The notes under the pieces: generated by a model
The model's input: only the letters and a program-made list of their open reading frames with translations
The model's database searches: none
What the model was told of the DNA's origin: nothing
Translations under genes and position numbers: made by a program
Assembly (NCBI GenBank): GCA_020722245.1
Contig: DYLE01000025.1
Coordinates: 1-18,506, forward strand
Reading direction: 5' to 3'
DNA from: Desulfonema limicola
Lineage (GTDB): Bacteria > Desulfobacterota > Desulfobacteria > Desulfobacterales > Desulfosalsimonadaceae
Length of the DNA stretch: 18,506 nt
Part shown: one piece after another, positions 6,716-13,863 of the stretch
Position numbering within the stretch: position 1 is the stretch's first letter
Layout: every line of letters starts with the position of its first letter

Positions 6716-9376
6716 ATGAGAATCATCCACCGATACACCGAAGCAATCATAAAAAAGCCTATCCTGACGTTGATCATTCTTGCCTTGATCACCCTGGTGC
6801 TGGGCTCAGGGATACGCCGGCTGGAGTTTGACACCTCCGTGGAAGCGTTTCTCCCTCCGGACGACGAAAAATTAAAATTTTATAAGGCCGTCAAAAATAT
6901 ATACGGGGACATCGACACCTTCGTGATCCTGGCGATTTCCGACGACAACCTGTGGAGCCGTGAGACCTTTTCCCGGATAGAAGACCTTCTGTCGGATCTG
7001 GAGGAATTCAAGGACTACGATGCCTCCCTTGAAGCCATACGCATAAACAAACTAAAGGCATACATCAATAGAGACGCCGTGACATGGGAGAGGTTGTTCA
7101 CAGATTTCGCTGATGATCCCTGCTTTATGCGATTTCTAAAAAGGAAGATAAAAAAGCCCCCGGTTGACGGCCAGGCGGTCATTTCCCGAAGGCAGATCAC
7201 CGCTGTTTACAATCAGGCCGTAAAGCTAAACGATCTGAAAAAACTTGAAATCATCGACAAAATTATATCCCCCTTTACCACCAGGGACATCAGCGGCGAA
7301 AACGACACCCTTCAGGCCTTTGACCTGATCCCCAAAGACGGCATGGGGGACCGCATCCTGCCGAAAACCCCTGAAGAGTTTGAACGGTTTGAAAAAAGGC
7401 TGCGCAGAAACCCGATTTTTTACGAGGGGATTTACAGCAAGGACCCCAAAACCGACGAAATCACCGATTTTGCCTTTATCATCCGGTTTTCCACGACCAG
7501 CACGGCCCCCCAGCAGGATTTGATGTCCAGGGAAATATTAGATATTGTCGATGCATACAAAGACCTGCGGATCATCCCCCAGGGCCAGCCCCTGATTTAT
7601 GTATGGATTGATAACTACATTCGAAGGGATATGTTCCACCTCGTCCCCCTTTCCCTTCTGGTCGTAACCATTATCCTGTTCTTAAACTTCAGAACGATTC
7701 GCGGCATCCTTCTTCCTTTTACCACCCTGGTCACGGCCATGATCTGGGTCATGGGACTGATGGGCCACCTGGGGGTTAAGATTACCCAGCTAAGCACCTC
7801 CCTTCCCCCGCTTCTCATCTGCGTGGGAAGCACCTATGCCATTCATGTGCTCAATCAGTATTACGAGGAGCTGGATGTGATTAAAAAAAACGGCATCGTC
7901 AGCGGGCTTGCCCCCACCATGGCCAACATCAACCTGACGGTCGCCATAGCCGGAATCACCACGATTATTTCATTTTGGACCCTTGCCAATCACCAGACAC
8001 CCGCCCTCAGGGTCTGGGGTTTGTTCACCGGCATAGGGGTCATGTTTGCGGTCATTATCTCCATGACCCTGATCCCGCCGAGCCTGGCGCTGATCTCCCA
8101 CCGGCATCATGTCCTGCCCGGCAAAAAAATGATCGCCGGCAGCCACATGGACCTGGTCGCTGTTCTGATCCGGTGGCTCACGAAGGCCTCATTGTACCAT
8201 ACGAGAAAGGTGCTCATCGTCATGGCGGTGATCGTGGTTCTTTCCGTCATCGGCGTCTTCAGGCTGGAGGTTGAAACCGAGCTGCTTCAGTTCTTCAAGG
8301 ACGACAATCCCATTCGGGTCTCTGAAAAAATCATCGGGGAAAAATTCGGGGGCCGGTGGGGGTTTAATATTTTAATCGATTCCGGCACCCCCGGCGGCGT
8401 CAAGTCCGCCGCTTATCTGAATACCATAGACCGGATCAGGAAATGGCTGGAATCCGACGAAAACAAATCCTTGAACGTGGGCCGGACCGATGCCTTCTCC
8501 GACTACATCCGCACCATGCACATGGCCATGAACAACGACCTTCCTGAATTTTTCACCATTCCGCCCAATGACGCGGATATCGTGGATTACCTGGAAATCT
8601 ACTCGGACGATGATGAAAACTCCGACGGCCGGGCCGACAGCCTCGAGGACTACGTGGACCCGCAGTTTCAAACCTGTTGTCTGCTCACCCGGCTTCGCCA
8701 GCGGGAGGATTATCTGATCGGAACCACAGAAATCAAGGAGATATTTAAAAAGATATCCCACCACCTCAGCTCGACCCTTCCCCAGGAGTATTCCTTTTCC
8801 ATCACCGGCCATCCCATTCTGTTTATTCAAGGCGCAGCCTACATCAGCGGCGGCCAGATTCAAAGCCTGCTGCAATCCGCGGGGGTCATCAGCCTCGTGG
8901 TTCTGGTCCTGCTCAGAAACCTGCGGGCCGGCTTTTTGGCGCTGATTCCTCTGGGGCTTGCCGTCACCCTGAACTTCGGGGTCATGGGATGGCTCGGCAT
9001 TCCCCTGGACGTGGCGACCTCTGTGATCGCCGCCATCGCCATCGGCATCGGGGACGATGTCACCATCCACTTCATCAACACCTGGAAGCATTTGCGGGAA
9101 TCGGGGTGCAGCATGGAGGAGAGCATTCAAAAAACCCTGCTGGAGTCCGGCAGGGCCAACATTTATTCAGCCCTTGCCCTGATCTGCGGATGCCTGGTGT
9201 TTCTTGTTTCCACGTTCAAGCCCATCATCCTTTTCGGAATGCTGATGATCCTGGTTATAGCTGCCAACAACATCGGAGCTCTGCTCCTCCTGCCGTCGGT
9301 GATCAAGCTGATCCGGTTCGACATCAAAATCAAAAAGCCAAAAACCCTGCTGGTAAAACAAGAAAATATCGTGTAA
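6716..9376 (+). CDS. RND-superfamily exporter, MMPL / HAE3 type (first of two)
   Basis: An 886-residue exporter-like membrane protein with the RND duplicated layout. It has TM1 at about 14-33, a large periplasmic loop at about 34-305, a TM2-6 block at about 306-462, TM7 at about 498-516, a second periplasmic loop at about 517-715, and a TM8-12 block at about 716-866. The second half keeps the acidic proton-relay pair in TM10 (IGIGDDVTIHFIN, D780/D781). The equivalent TM4 segment of the first half reads VGSTYAIHVLNQYYEE and has no aspartate. The lack of outer-membrane and periplasmic adaptor genes fits HAE3/HpnN/MMPL proteins, which move lipids or hydrophobic compounds from the inner membrane or periplasm. 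The second loop contains an EF-hand-like sequence (633-644). Upstream sits a promoter with an operator-like palindrome. A similar gene follows after a repeat-filled gap. The substrate is unknown. Confidence 0.9.
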   Translation: MRIIHRYTEAIIKKPILTLIILALITLVLGSGIRRLEFDTSVEAFLPPDDEKLKFYKAVKNIYGDIDTFVILAISDDNLWSRETFSRIEDLLSDLEEFKDYDASLEAIRINKLKAYINRDAVTWERLFTDFADDPCFMRFLKRKIKKPPVDGQAVISRRQITAVYNQAVKLNDLKKLEIIDKIISPFTTRDISGENDTLQAFDLIPKDGMGDRILPKTPEEFERFEKRLRRNPIFYEGIYSKDPKTDEITDFAFIIRFSTTSTAPQQDLMSREILDIVDAYKDLRIIPQGQPLIYVWIDNYIRRDMFHLVPLSLLVVTIILFLNFRTIRGILLPFTTLVTAMIWVMGLMGHLGVKITQLSTSLPPLLICVGSTYAIHVLNQYYEELDVIKKNGIVSGLAPTMANINLTVAIAGITTIISFWTLANHQTPALRVWGLFTGIGVMFAVIISMTLIPPSLALISHRHHVLPGKKMIAGSHMDLVAVLIRWLTKASLYHTRKVLIVMAVIVVLSVIGVFRLEVETELLQFFKDDNPIRVSEKIIGEKFGGRWGFNILIDSGTPGGVKSAAYLNTIDRIRKWLESDENKSLNVGRTDAFSDYIRTMHMAMNNDLPEFFTIPPNDADIVDYLEIYSDDDENSDGRADSLEDYVDPQFQTCCLLTRLRQREDYLIGTTEIKEIFKKISHHLSSTLPQEYSFSITGHPILFIQGAAYISGGQIQSLLQSAGVISLVVLVLLRNLRAGFLALIPLGLAVTLNFGVMGWLGIPLDVATSVIAAIAIGIGDDVTIHFINTWKHLRESGCSMEESIQKTLLESGRANIYSALALICGCLVFLVSTFKPIILFGMLMILVIAANNIGALLLLPSVIKLIRFDIKIKKPKTLLVKQENIV
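8612..8647 (+). other. EF-hand-like calcium loop encoded within the first MMPL exporter
   Basis: Residues 633-644 read DENSDGRADSLE. Asp, Asn and Asp occupy positions 1, 3 and 5, Gly position 6, Asp position 9 and Glu position 12, the full side-chain ligand set of a canonical EF-hand or dockerin loop. It lies in the second periplasmic domain. Calcium binding is inferred from the pattern only. The hydrophobic residue usual at position 8 is Ala here. Confidence 0.5.
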
Positions 9377-9391
9377 ATAGTTTTGGTGGAA

Positions 9392-9432
9392 CCGTAAAAA
9401 GCTATCTATCCCGCTATGCGGTATTTTTACAG
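9392..9432 (+). terminator. Hairpin downstream of the first MMPL gene
   Basis: CCGTAAAAA (9392-9400) pairs with TTTTTACAG (9424-9432) in 8 of 9 positions, and CCGC/GCGG (9411-9414/9418-9421) forms an inner stem. The T-rich right arm suits an intrinsic terminator 15 bp after the stop codon. The left flank TGGAACCGTAAAAAG is identical to the left end of the long palindrome at 5609-5623, so this may be a shortened member of that repeat family. Confidence 0.45.
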
Positions 9433-9483
9433 TAAGTAACTTAAGAGAGAAGACTGAAGGTAGAAGGTGAAAGGCCGGCGTTT

Positions 9484-9512
9484 TTCTCTGTGTGCTTTGT
9501 GCTCTCTGTGGT
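9484..9512. repeat. Short CTCTGTG-type intergenic repeat
   Basis: TCTCTGTGTGCTTTGTG followed by CTCTCTGTGGTT is a quasi-periodic string. Its reverse complement (ACCACAGAGAGCACA...) is of a type I recall as widespread in intergenic DNA of many bacteria, where it gives spurious NHREHxxHREK-like peptides. The periodicity is seen directly. The wider distribution is recalled, not checked. Confidence 0.45.
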
Positions 9513-9554
9513 TCATTTGTTCATTCTTCAAACCGGAAAATATAAGTTCCTTGG

Positions 9555-9735
9555 AAGTCAAAACTGTTCGCCTCGTGAGTCTTTCGGGGCGCGATTTGCA
9601 TTGAATGAGAAGTTGCAAGAACTCGGCGCAAGCGCCTCAAACAGCTTGCAATTTTTAACGCATTCAATACAAACCGCTTTTTATCCCCGAAAGCCTCAAT
9701 CTCGCTCCCGGTTGACTTTTTACGAGAGCATCAAT
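9555..9735. repeat. Long imperfect palindromic repeat, copy 2 (family A)
   Basis: This aligns over its whole length with the repeat at 5623-5804 in the same orientation. Shared blocks include GTGAGTCTTTCGG, TTGCAAGAACTCGGCGC, CAGCTTGCAATTTTTAACG and CCGAAAGCCTCAATCTCGCT. The right outer arm GACTTTTTAC (9714-9723) is kept, but the matching left GTAAAAAGTC is eroded to GGAAGTC. The inner apex changes from GGCGCGAGCGCC to GGCGCAAGCGCC, which keeps the stem and alters only the loop. Such compensation suggests that the fold is what is conserved. Confidence 0.82.
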
Positions 9736-9759
9736 TTTGATGACGGCAAAATAAAAACT

Positions 9760-9866
9760 CCAGGATCAAGGCGTCGCAAATTCCGAGGAATGCAGCGGAC
9801 TGAACCGTACGTGAAATTTTGAGGGATGCAGCGCAACGCAGATATTGAATTTTTTACGAAGCCATC
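9760..9866. repeat. Second intergenic repeat unit with internal 20-bp direct repeats (family B)
   Basis: AAATTCCGAGGAATGCAGCG (9778-9797) recurs as AAATTTTGAGGGATGCAGCG (9814-9833), 36 bp apart, with ACCGTACGT between them. It is followed by CAACGCAGA and a terminal TTTTTTACGAAGCCATC (9850-9866). I recall similar CGTACG-centred units ending in TTTTACGAAGCCATC from Desulfobacterota genomes, but I cannot confirm this here. The unit abuts copy 2 of the long palindrome. Confidence 0.55.
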
Positions 9867-9911
9867 TTTATTTGCTGTTAACGATGTTTAAACCCCAGGC
9901 AGGCGTTACAG

Positions 9912-12431
9912 ATGTCTCGAATCGAGTCCTTTCTCTATGGTTTTTTTGACCGGGTTGTTCTGGGCCATCCCCGCAAGGTGATGGCCTGTCTGATCCTTCT
10001 CGTCTCCGTTTTGGGGTACTTTGCCAAGGATTTCAAGATCGACGCCTCTTCGGATACCCTGATCAAACAAAGCGACGAATCGTTTCGTTACGCCAGAAAG
10101 ATGTACGCCCGATACGGGCTGGGGGATTTTCTGATCATCTCCTACACCCCCGAAAAAGACCTTTTATCCGATGAGGTCCTAAGCGACATCGCCCGGCTCA
10201 GGGATGAGCTCAAAACGCTTGAACGGGTGGAGTCGGTGATCACGGTCCTGGACGTGCCCCTGCTGGAAAGCCCGCCCCTGACCGTAAAGGAGCTTGCCGG
10301 CGACATCCACACCCTGGCTTCGCCGGATGTGGACCGGCAACTGGTCAGAAAGGAGCTTTCCACCAGCCCGCTTTACCGGAACCTCATCGTCAGCCCGGAT
10401 TTAAAAACCACCGCCATTCAGATCAATTTTAAGCCTGAAAAAAAATTTTATGACCTGGTGAGCCGCCGCGAAGCCCTCGATGACAAGGCCGTCGCCGAGG
10501 GATTAAGCGATCAAGAAACCGCTGAGTATCAAGCGCTCCTGGAGCAGATTGAAAATTTAAGAAAGATCTCCGACAAGGAACGTCACCAGGACATTGCCTT
10601 TGTCCGGGAAATCATGAGCCGCCACCAGAAAGAGGCCAGGCTCTTTCTCGGCGGGGTCAGCATGATCGCCGATGATCTGATCCGTTTTGTCAAAAATGAT
10701 CTAAAAATCTTCGGAACCGGCGTGTTTGTTTTTCTGATCATCACCCTGGCCGTCATCTTCCGCGGGATGCGATGGGTCGTGCTCCCCATGCTCTGCTGTG
10801 TGTTGTCCGGCGTGGCCATGATCGGCATTCTGGGGTTGTTCGGATGGAAGGTCACCGTGGTCTCTTCCAACTTCATCTCCCTTCAGCTCATCATCAGCAT
10901 GACCTACACCATGCACCTGGTGGTCCGGTACCGGGAACTGCACGCCCGTTACCCCGAGGACGATCACCATACCCTTTGCAGCAAAATGATCCGGTATATG
11001 CTGATCCCCACCTTTTACGGAGCGCTCACCACGGTTGTGGGGTTTGAATCCCTGATCCTCGCTGATATCCTTCCGGTGGCCACATTCGGCTGGATGATGT
11101 CGGCCGGCATCTGCGTCTCCCTGGTGCTGACCTTCCTGGTGTTTCCGGCGGGTTTGATGATGCTCAAAAAAACCGCGCCGCCGGTCATCAAAGAAACACG
11201 GTTTTCATTCACCCCGGCCCTCGGAAGGTTTACGGAATCCAACAAAACCTTGATCATGGCGGCTTCTGCAATCATTCTGGCCTTAAGCTACCTGGGGATT
11301 TCAAAGCTCGACGTGGAAAACTCCTTTATCAACTATTTCAAGAAATCCACCGAGATCTATAAGGGAATGAAGGTCATTGACCAGGAACTCGGCGGCACCA
11401 CGCCCCTGGATATCATCATCGATTTTAGTGACTCGGAACCGGCAAAACCCGAAGGTCAGAAGATGAATACCGGCACCCCGGCCGATGAGGCCGACGGGTT
11501 TGAAGGGTTTGAAGAGTTTGAAGAGCGGTCCCCCCAGAAATACTGGTTTACCCCCTATAAAATGAACCGGGTGCTTCAGGTTCACGACTACCTGGAAGGT
11601 CTGCCGGAAGCCGGCAAGGTGCTCTCCCTGGGCACCATGATGAAGATCGCCACCAAACTAAACAAGGGAAAACCCCTGGACAGCTTTGAGCTGTCGCTGG
11701 CCTACAACGAGATTCCGGATCGGTACAAGGATATTCTGGTAAAACCCTTTGCTTCGGTGGAGCACAACCAGGCCCGGGTTTTTCTGCGGGTTAAGGATTC
11801 GGAGCCGACTCTGCGAAGAAACCAATTGATCCACAAAATTCAAAAGGACCTTACAAACCGCCTGGGGTTTAAAAAAGAGGAGGTTCATCTGACCGGACTT
11901 CTGGTTTTATACAATAATATGCTTCAGAGCCTTTTTTCCTCCCAGTTTGCCTCCCTGGGCAGCGCGGTCTTTGTCATGATGTGCATGTACCTCGTCCTGT
12001 TCAGGTCCCTGCGGACCTCCCTGATCGCCATCTTCCCCAACCTGTTTGCCATCGCGGCCGTCCTTGGGTTTATGGGATGGGCCGGCCTCCCTCTGGACAT
12101 GATGACCATCACCATCGCGTCGATCAGCGTCAGCATCGCCGACGATAATATCATTCAATACATCTGCCGGTTCAAGGACGAACTCAAGGCGGACGCCGAT
12201 TATATCCGCGCCATGCATCGCAGCCATGCTTCCATCGGGTATGATATGTACTACACCACCATCACCCTGGTTATCGGGTTTTCCATTCTGGCGATGTCCA
12301 ACTTTATCCCCAGCATTTTGTTCGGCCTGCTGACCGGCCTGGTGATGATTATCGCGCTGTTTGCCTCACTGACCCTGCTGCCGGTGCTGATCGTGCTGAT
12401 TAAGCCGTTCGGCCTTCAGAAAAACCCGTAA
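9912..12431 (+). CDS. RND-superfamily exporter, MMPL / HAE3 type (second of two)
   Basis: An 839-residue paralogue-like protein with the same duplicated RND layout: TM1 at about 20-40, a first periplasmic loop to about 262, a TM2-6 block at about 265-420, TM7 at about 446-462, a second loop to about 670, and a TM8-12 block at about 672-832. As in its neighbour, only the second half has the TM10 acidic pair (SVSIADDNIIQYI, D744/D745). The first-half TM4 reads ISMTYTMHLVVRYRE without an aspartate. The first periplasmic loop has a helical, charged stretch at about 176-225 that may form a coiled coil. The second loop includes an acidic tandem repeat (FEGFEEFEE). The start ATG 9912 has only a weak ribosome site. 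Pairing with the upstream exporter suggests either a heteromer or two exporters under one programme. The substrate is unknown. Confidence 0.9.
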   Translation: MSRIESFLYGFFDRVVLGHPRKVMACLILLVSVLGYFAKDFKIDASSDTLIKQSDESFRYARKMYARYGLGDFLIISYTPEKDLLSDEVLSDIARLRDELKTLERVESVITVLDVPLLESPPLTVKELAGDIHTLASPDVDRQLVRKELSTSPLYRNLIVSPDLKTTAIQINFKPEKKFYDLVSRREALDDKAVAEGLSDQETAEYQALLEQIENLRKISDKERHQDIAFVREIMSRHQKEARLFLGGVSMIADDLIRFVKNDLKIFGTGVFVFLIITLAVIFRGMRWVVLPMLCCVLSGVAMIGILGLFGWKVTVVSSNFISLQLIISMTYTMHLVVRYRELHARYPEDDHHTLCSKMIRYMLIPTFYGALTTVVGFESLILADILPVATFGWMMSAGICVSLVLTFLVFPAGLMMLKKTAPPVIKETRFSFTPALGRFTESNKTLIMAASAIILALSYLGISKLDVENSFINYFKKSTEIYKGMKVIDQELGGTTPLDIIIDFSDSEPAKPEGQKMNTGTPADEADGFEGFEEFEERSPQKYWFTPYKMNRVLQVHDYLEGLPEAGKVLSLGTMMKIATKLNKGKPLDSFELSLAYNEIPDRYKDILVKPFASVEHNQARVFLRVKDSEPTLRRNQLIHKIQKDLTNRLGFKKEEVHLTGLLVLYNNMLQSLFSSQFASLGSAVFVMMCMYLVLFRSLRTSLIAIFPNLFAIAAVLGFMGWAGLPLDMMTITIASISVSIADDNIIQYICRFKDELKADADYIRAMHRSHASIGYDMYYTTITLVIGFSILAMSNFIPSILFGLLTGLVMIIALFASLTLLPVLIVLIKPFGLQKNP
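11496..11522 (+). repeat. 9-bp tandem repeat inside the second MMPL gene
   Basis: GGGTTTGAA occurs twice, followed by GAGTTTGAA. This encodes three G/E-F-E units in an acidic, probably flexible part of the second periplasmic loop. Its in-frame length (3 x 9 bp) would allow copy number to change without a frameshift. Confidence 0.7.
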
Positions 12432-12484
12432 ATCCATGAGGTGTTGGAGCTTGACCCGGCTGCCGAATCTTGTCATAAGGGTAG

Positions 12485-13006
12485 ACGTCAAAAACAATTC
12501 CTTTTGTTTTAAAAACGGACACGCCCGGGGCTTCCGGGTTTCCTGAATACGATGCGAACCGCATTCAGGACCTGCCCACCCCCCTTGAACCCACTTGCGA
12601 AAAAGGCCGCCGGGCGCTGCGGCTGACAGGATCGATCCGGCTCACCCAGAAGGACATCCCGAACCTTCAGCTCGCCAAATCAGCGACCCTTTCCGCCTCA
12701 TGGTTTCTGCTGAATGCGGCAAAATTGCGACAGGAGGATATCCGCCGGGTTTATGTGGCCGGCGCTTTAGGGGAGCATATCGAGATCGAAAACTTCAAAC
12801 GCCTGGGCTTTCTTCCGGGGTTTCCCAACGCCCAGTGGGAGTTTATCGGAAACACCAGCTTAAGAGCGGCCGAACAGACCTGCCTGGACCCCGGCTTTAT
12901 AAAAAAAGCGGCAACATTGCGGGATCACACCCGGGAGCTGGTGCTCTCCGCTCAAAAGCCCTTCCAGGAGGTGTTCTTGCAGTCCATCAATTTTCCAAAA
13001 GGTTAG
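12485..13006 (+). pseudogene. 5'-truncated remnant of a RACo-like ASKHA-domain corrinoid-activation protein
   Basis: An open frame follows the stop at 12482-12484. From about 12605 it encodes the C-terminal end of the ASKHA (DUF4445) domain of RACo-type reductive activators: LTQKDIPNLQLAKSA, then DIRRVYVAGALGEHIE, KRLGFLPGF, WEFIGNTSLRAAEQ and PFQEVFLQSINFP. Full-length RACo proteins are about 600 residues, with an N-terminal 2Fe-2S ferredoxin domain and the ATP-binding half of ASKHA. Both are absent here. There is no ATG or GTG ahead of the homologous part. The only conventional start, TTG 12725, would cut into the motif. The residues before 12600 do not look like the family. RACo reduces inactive Co(II) corrinoid proteins using ATP, and this fragment should be inactive alone. 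A 5' deletion is the simplest explanation. Confidence 0.7.
12524..12541 (+). terminator. Possible terminator after the second MMPL gene
   Basis: CCCGG (12524-12528) pairs with CCGGG (12534-12538) across a 5-nt loop, followed by TTT. Immediately beyond is an 8-bp inverted repeat, TCCTGAAT...ATTCAGGA (12541-12570). The position, about 95 bp past the exporter stop, is reasonable, but the stem is short. Confidence 0.3.
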
Positions 13007-13009
13007 GCC

Positions 13010-13696
13010 ATGGAGCTGATCCTTCTCAACACCATCCCCTTTCATGTGGCAGAGTCCGGGCTTATGGAACTTCTCCGCATCCGGCCGGAAACAAAAGCCG
13101 CCTCTGACTTTTCCCTGATTTTCGCCCAGGCCGGGAAAGCTGCCCGACCCATGGCGGCCTTTGGTGTGGCGGAATCCAAAACCCTCGGCGAAGACACCGT
13201 GGAGATCAATGGCGTGAATTTTCAAAGCCGGGTGCTTCGGGTCAACCCGGATAAGGCCGGGGTCGTGTTTCCCTATATCGCCACCTGCGGGCCGGATCTG
13301 GAACGCTGGTCTGAAAGCATGACAGGGACGCTGCATAAATTCTGGGCCGAGGCGATCATGCTCACGGCCCTGGGATGCGCGGTCAACGCCCTTGAATCCC
13401 ATCTGAAAGAAAGGCTCGGCGGCACGGCCGTCTCCGCCATGAACCCGGGTTCCCTGGAAGACTGGCCCATTTCGGAGCAGGCCGCCCTGTTTAAGCTTCT
13501 GGGCGATGCGCCCGATAAAATCGGAATGCGGCTCACCGATACCCTGGTGATACGGCCGTTAAAGTCGGTGTCCGGCATCTTTTTCATATCCGAGGATGGC
13601 TTTTCAAGCTGCGCGTTGTGCCCCAGAAAAAATTGCCAACTCCGTCGAGCGCCCTATGAACCGGGCCTTTATGAAAAACGATATGCTCCCCGATAA
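13010..13696 (+). CDS. Methionine-synthase activation-domain-like protein (corrinoid metabolism)
   Basis: A 228-residue soluble protein resembling a stand-alone form of the AdoMet-binding activation domain of B12-dependent methionine synthase (MetH). Supporting segments are FPYIATCGPDLERWS (about 87-101), the helix LGCAVNALESHL (121-132), NPGSLEDWPISEQAALFKLL (145-164), IRPLKSVSGIFF (181-192, matching the P..SVSG motif) and a C-terminal CALCPRKNCQLRRAPY with C201-x2-C204-x4-C209. Such proteins occur in anaerobes beside corrinoid methyltransferases and RACo homologues, where they probably help reactivate or handle a methyl-corrinoid. The start ATG 13010 lies 3 bp after the RACo-fragment stop, with AAAAGG upstream, so the two genes once formed an operon. 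No methyltransferase is visible nearby. The cysteine triplet could bind metal. Confidence 0.8.
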   Translation: MELILLNTIPFHVAESGLMELLRIRPETKAASDFSLIFAQAGKAARPMAAFGVAESKTLGEDTVEINGVNFQSRVLRVNPDKAGVVFPYIATCGPDLERWSESMTGTLHKFWAEAIMLTALGCAVNALESHLKERLGGTAVSAMNPGSLEDWPISEQAALFKLLGDAPDKIGMRLTDTLVIRPLKSVSGIFFISEDGFSSCALCPRKNCQLRRAPYEPGLYEKRYAPR

Positions 13697-13738
13697 CCCT
13701 TGGTCTATACATTCGGGCGTAAATCTGGTATACAAAAA

Positions 13739-13770
13739 TTGTGCATGAAATGTTTTTCATAATATTTTTG
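13739..13770 (+). promoter_or_regulatory. Low-confidence promoter/hairpin ahead of the cytochrome gene
   Basis: The 164-bp gap 13697-13860 contains ATGAAA-TGTT-TTTCAT (13745-13760), a 6-bp inverted repeat followed by AATATTTTTG. This could be a weak terminator of the preceding gene. TTGTGC (13739-13744) and TAATAT (13760-13765) are 15 bp apart, shorter than ideal for a promoter. I cannot decide between the two readings. Confidence 0.22.
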
Positions 13771-13850
13771 TCCGCTCAGGAAAAACCTTGAAAAAAACTT
13801 TAATATGACGGCAACCCATCAAAATCGCCGTGTGCATAAAGCCGGGATTA

Positions 13851-13856
13851 AGGAGG
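13851..13856 (+). promoter_or_regulatory. Strong Shine-Dalgarno sequence deciding the cytochrome start
   Basis: AGGAGG (13851-13856) precedes TTTG-ATG-ATG. The spacing is 4 nt to the ATG at 13861 and 7 nt to the ATG at 13864, which favours the second ATG. The in-frame TTG at 13858 is too close to serve as the start. Confidence 0.75.
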
Positions 13857-13863
13857 TTTGATG

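Larger units (their letters stand above)
9377..9911. other. Repeat-filled intergenic region between the two MMPL genes
   Basis: This 535-bp gap carries, in order, a hairpin (9392-9432), a short CTCTGTG-type repeat (9484-9512), a second copy of the long palindrome (9555-9735) and a third repeat unit with internal direct repeats (about 9760-9866). Open frames here (for example 9490-9822) run across the repeats and have no credible start or homology, so I call no gene. Confidence 0.7.

Noticed and set aside
8372..9130. 252-residue minus-strand frame inside the first exporter
   Set aside because: It is antisense to a well-supported RND transmembrane domain, and its Asp/Gly/His-rich composition is typical of shadow frames.
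9490..9822. 110-residue open frame between the exporters
   Set aside because: It spans three unrelated repeat elements. Peptide similarity to the other repeat frame reflects DNA repeats, not a protein family.
12595..13107. 170-residue plus-strand frame overlapping the RACo remnant
   Set aside because: It is out of frame with the recognisable ASKHA sequence and runs into the next gene, with no motif of its own.
12860..13402. 180-residue minus-strand frame opposite the MetH-activation-like gene
   Set aside because: Shadow of the plus-strand gene, whose domain motifs and ribosome site are convincing.
13727..13745. Possible sigma-54 -24/-12 promoter before the cytochrome gene (TGGTAT...TTGTGC)
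   Set aside because: The distance between the GG and GC elements does not fit the fixed sigma-54 spacing.
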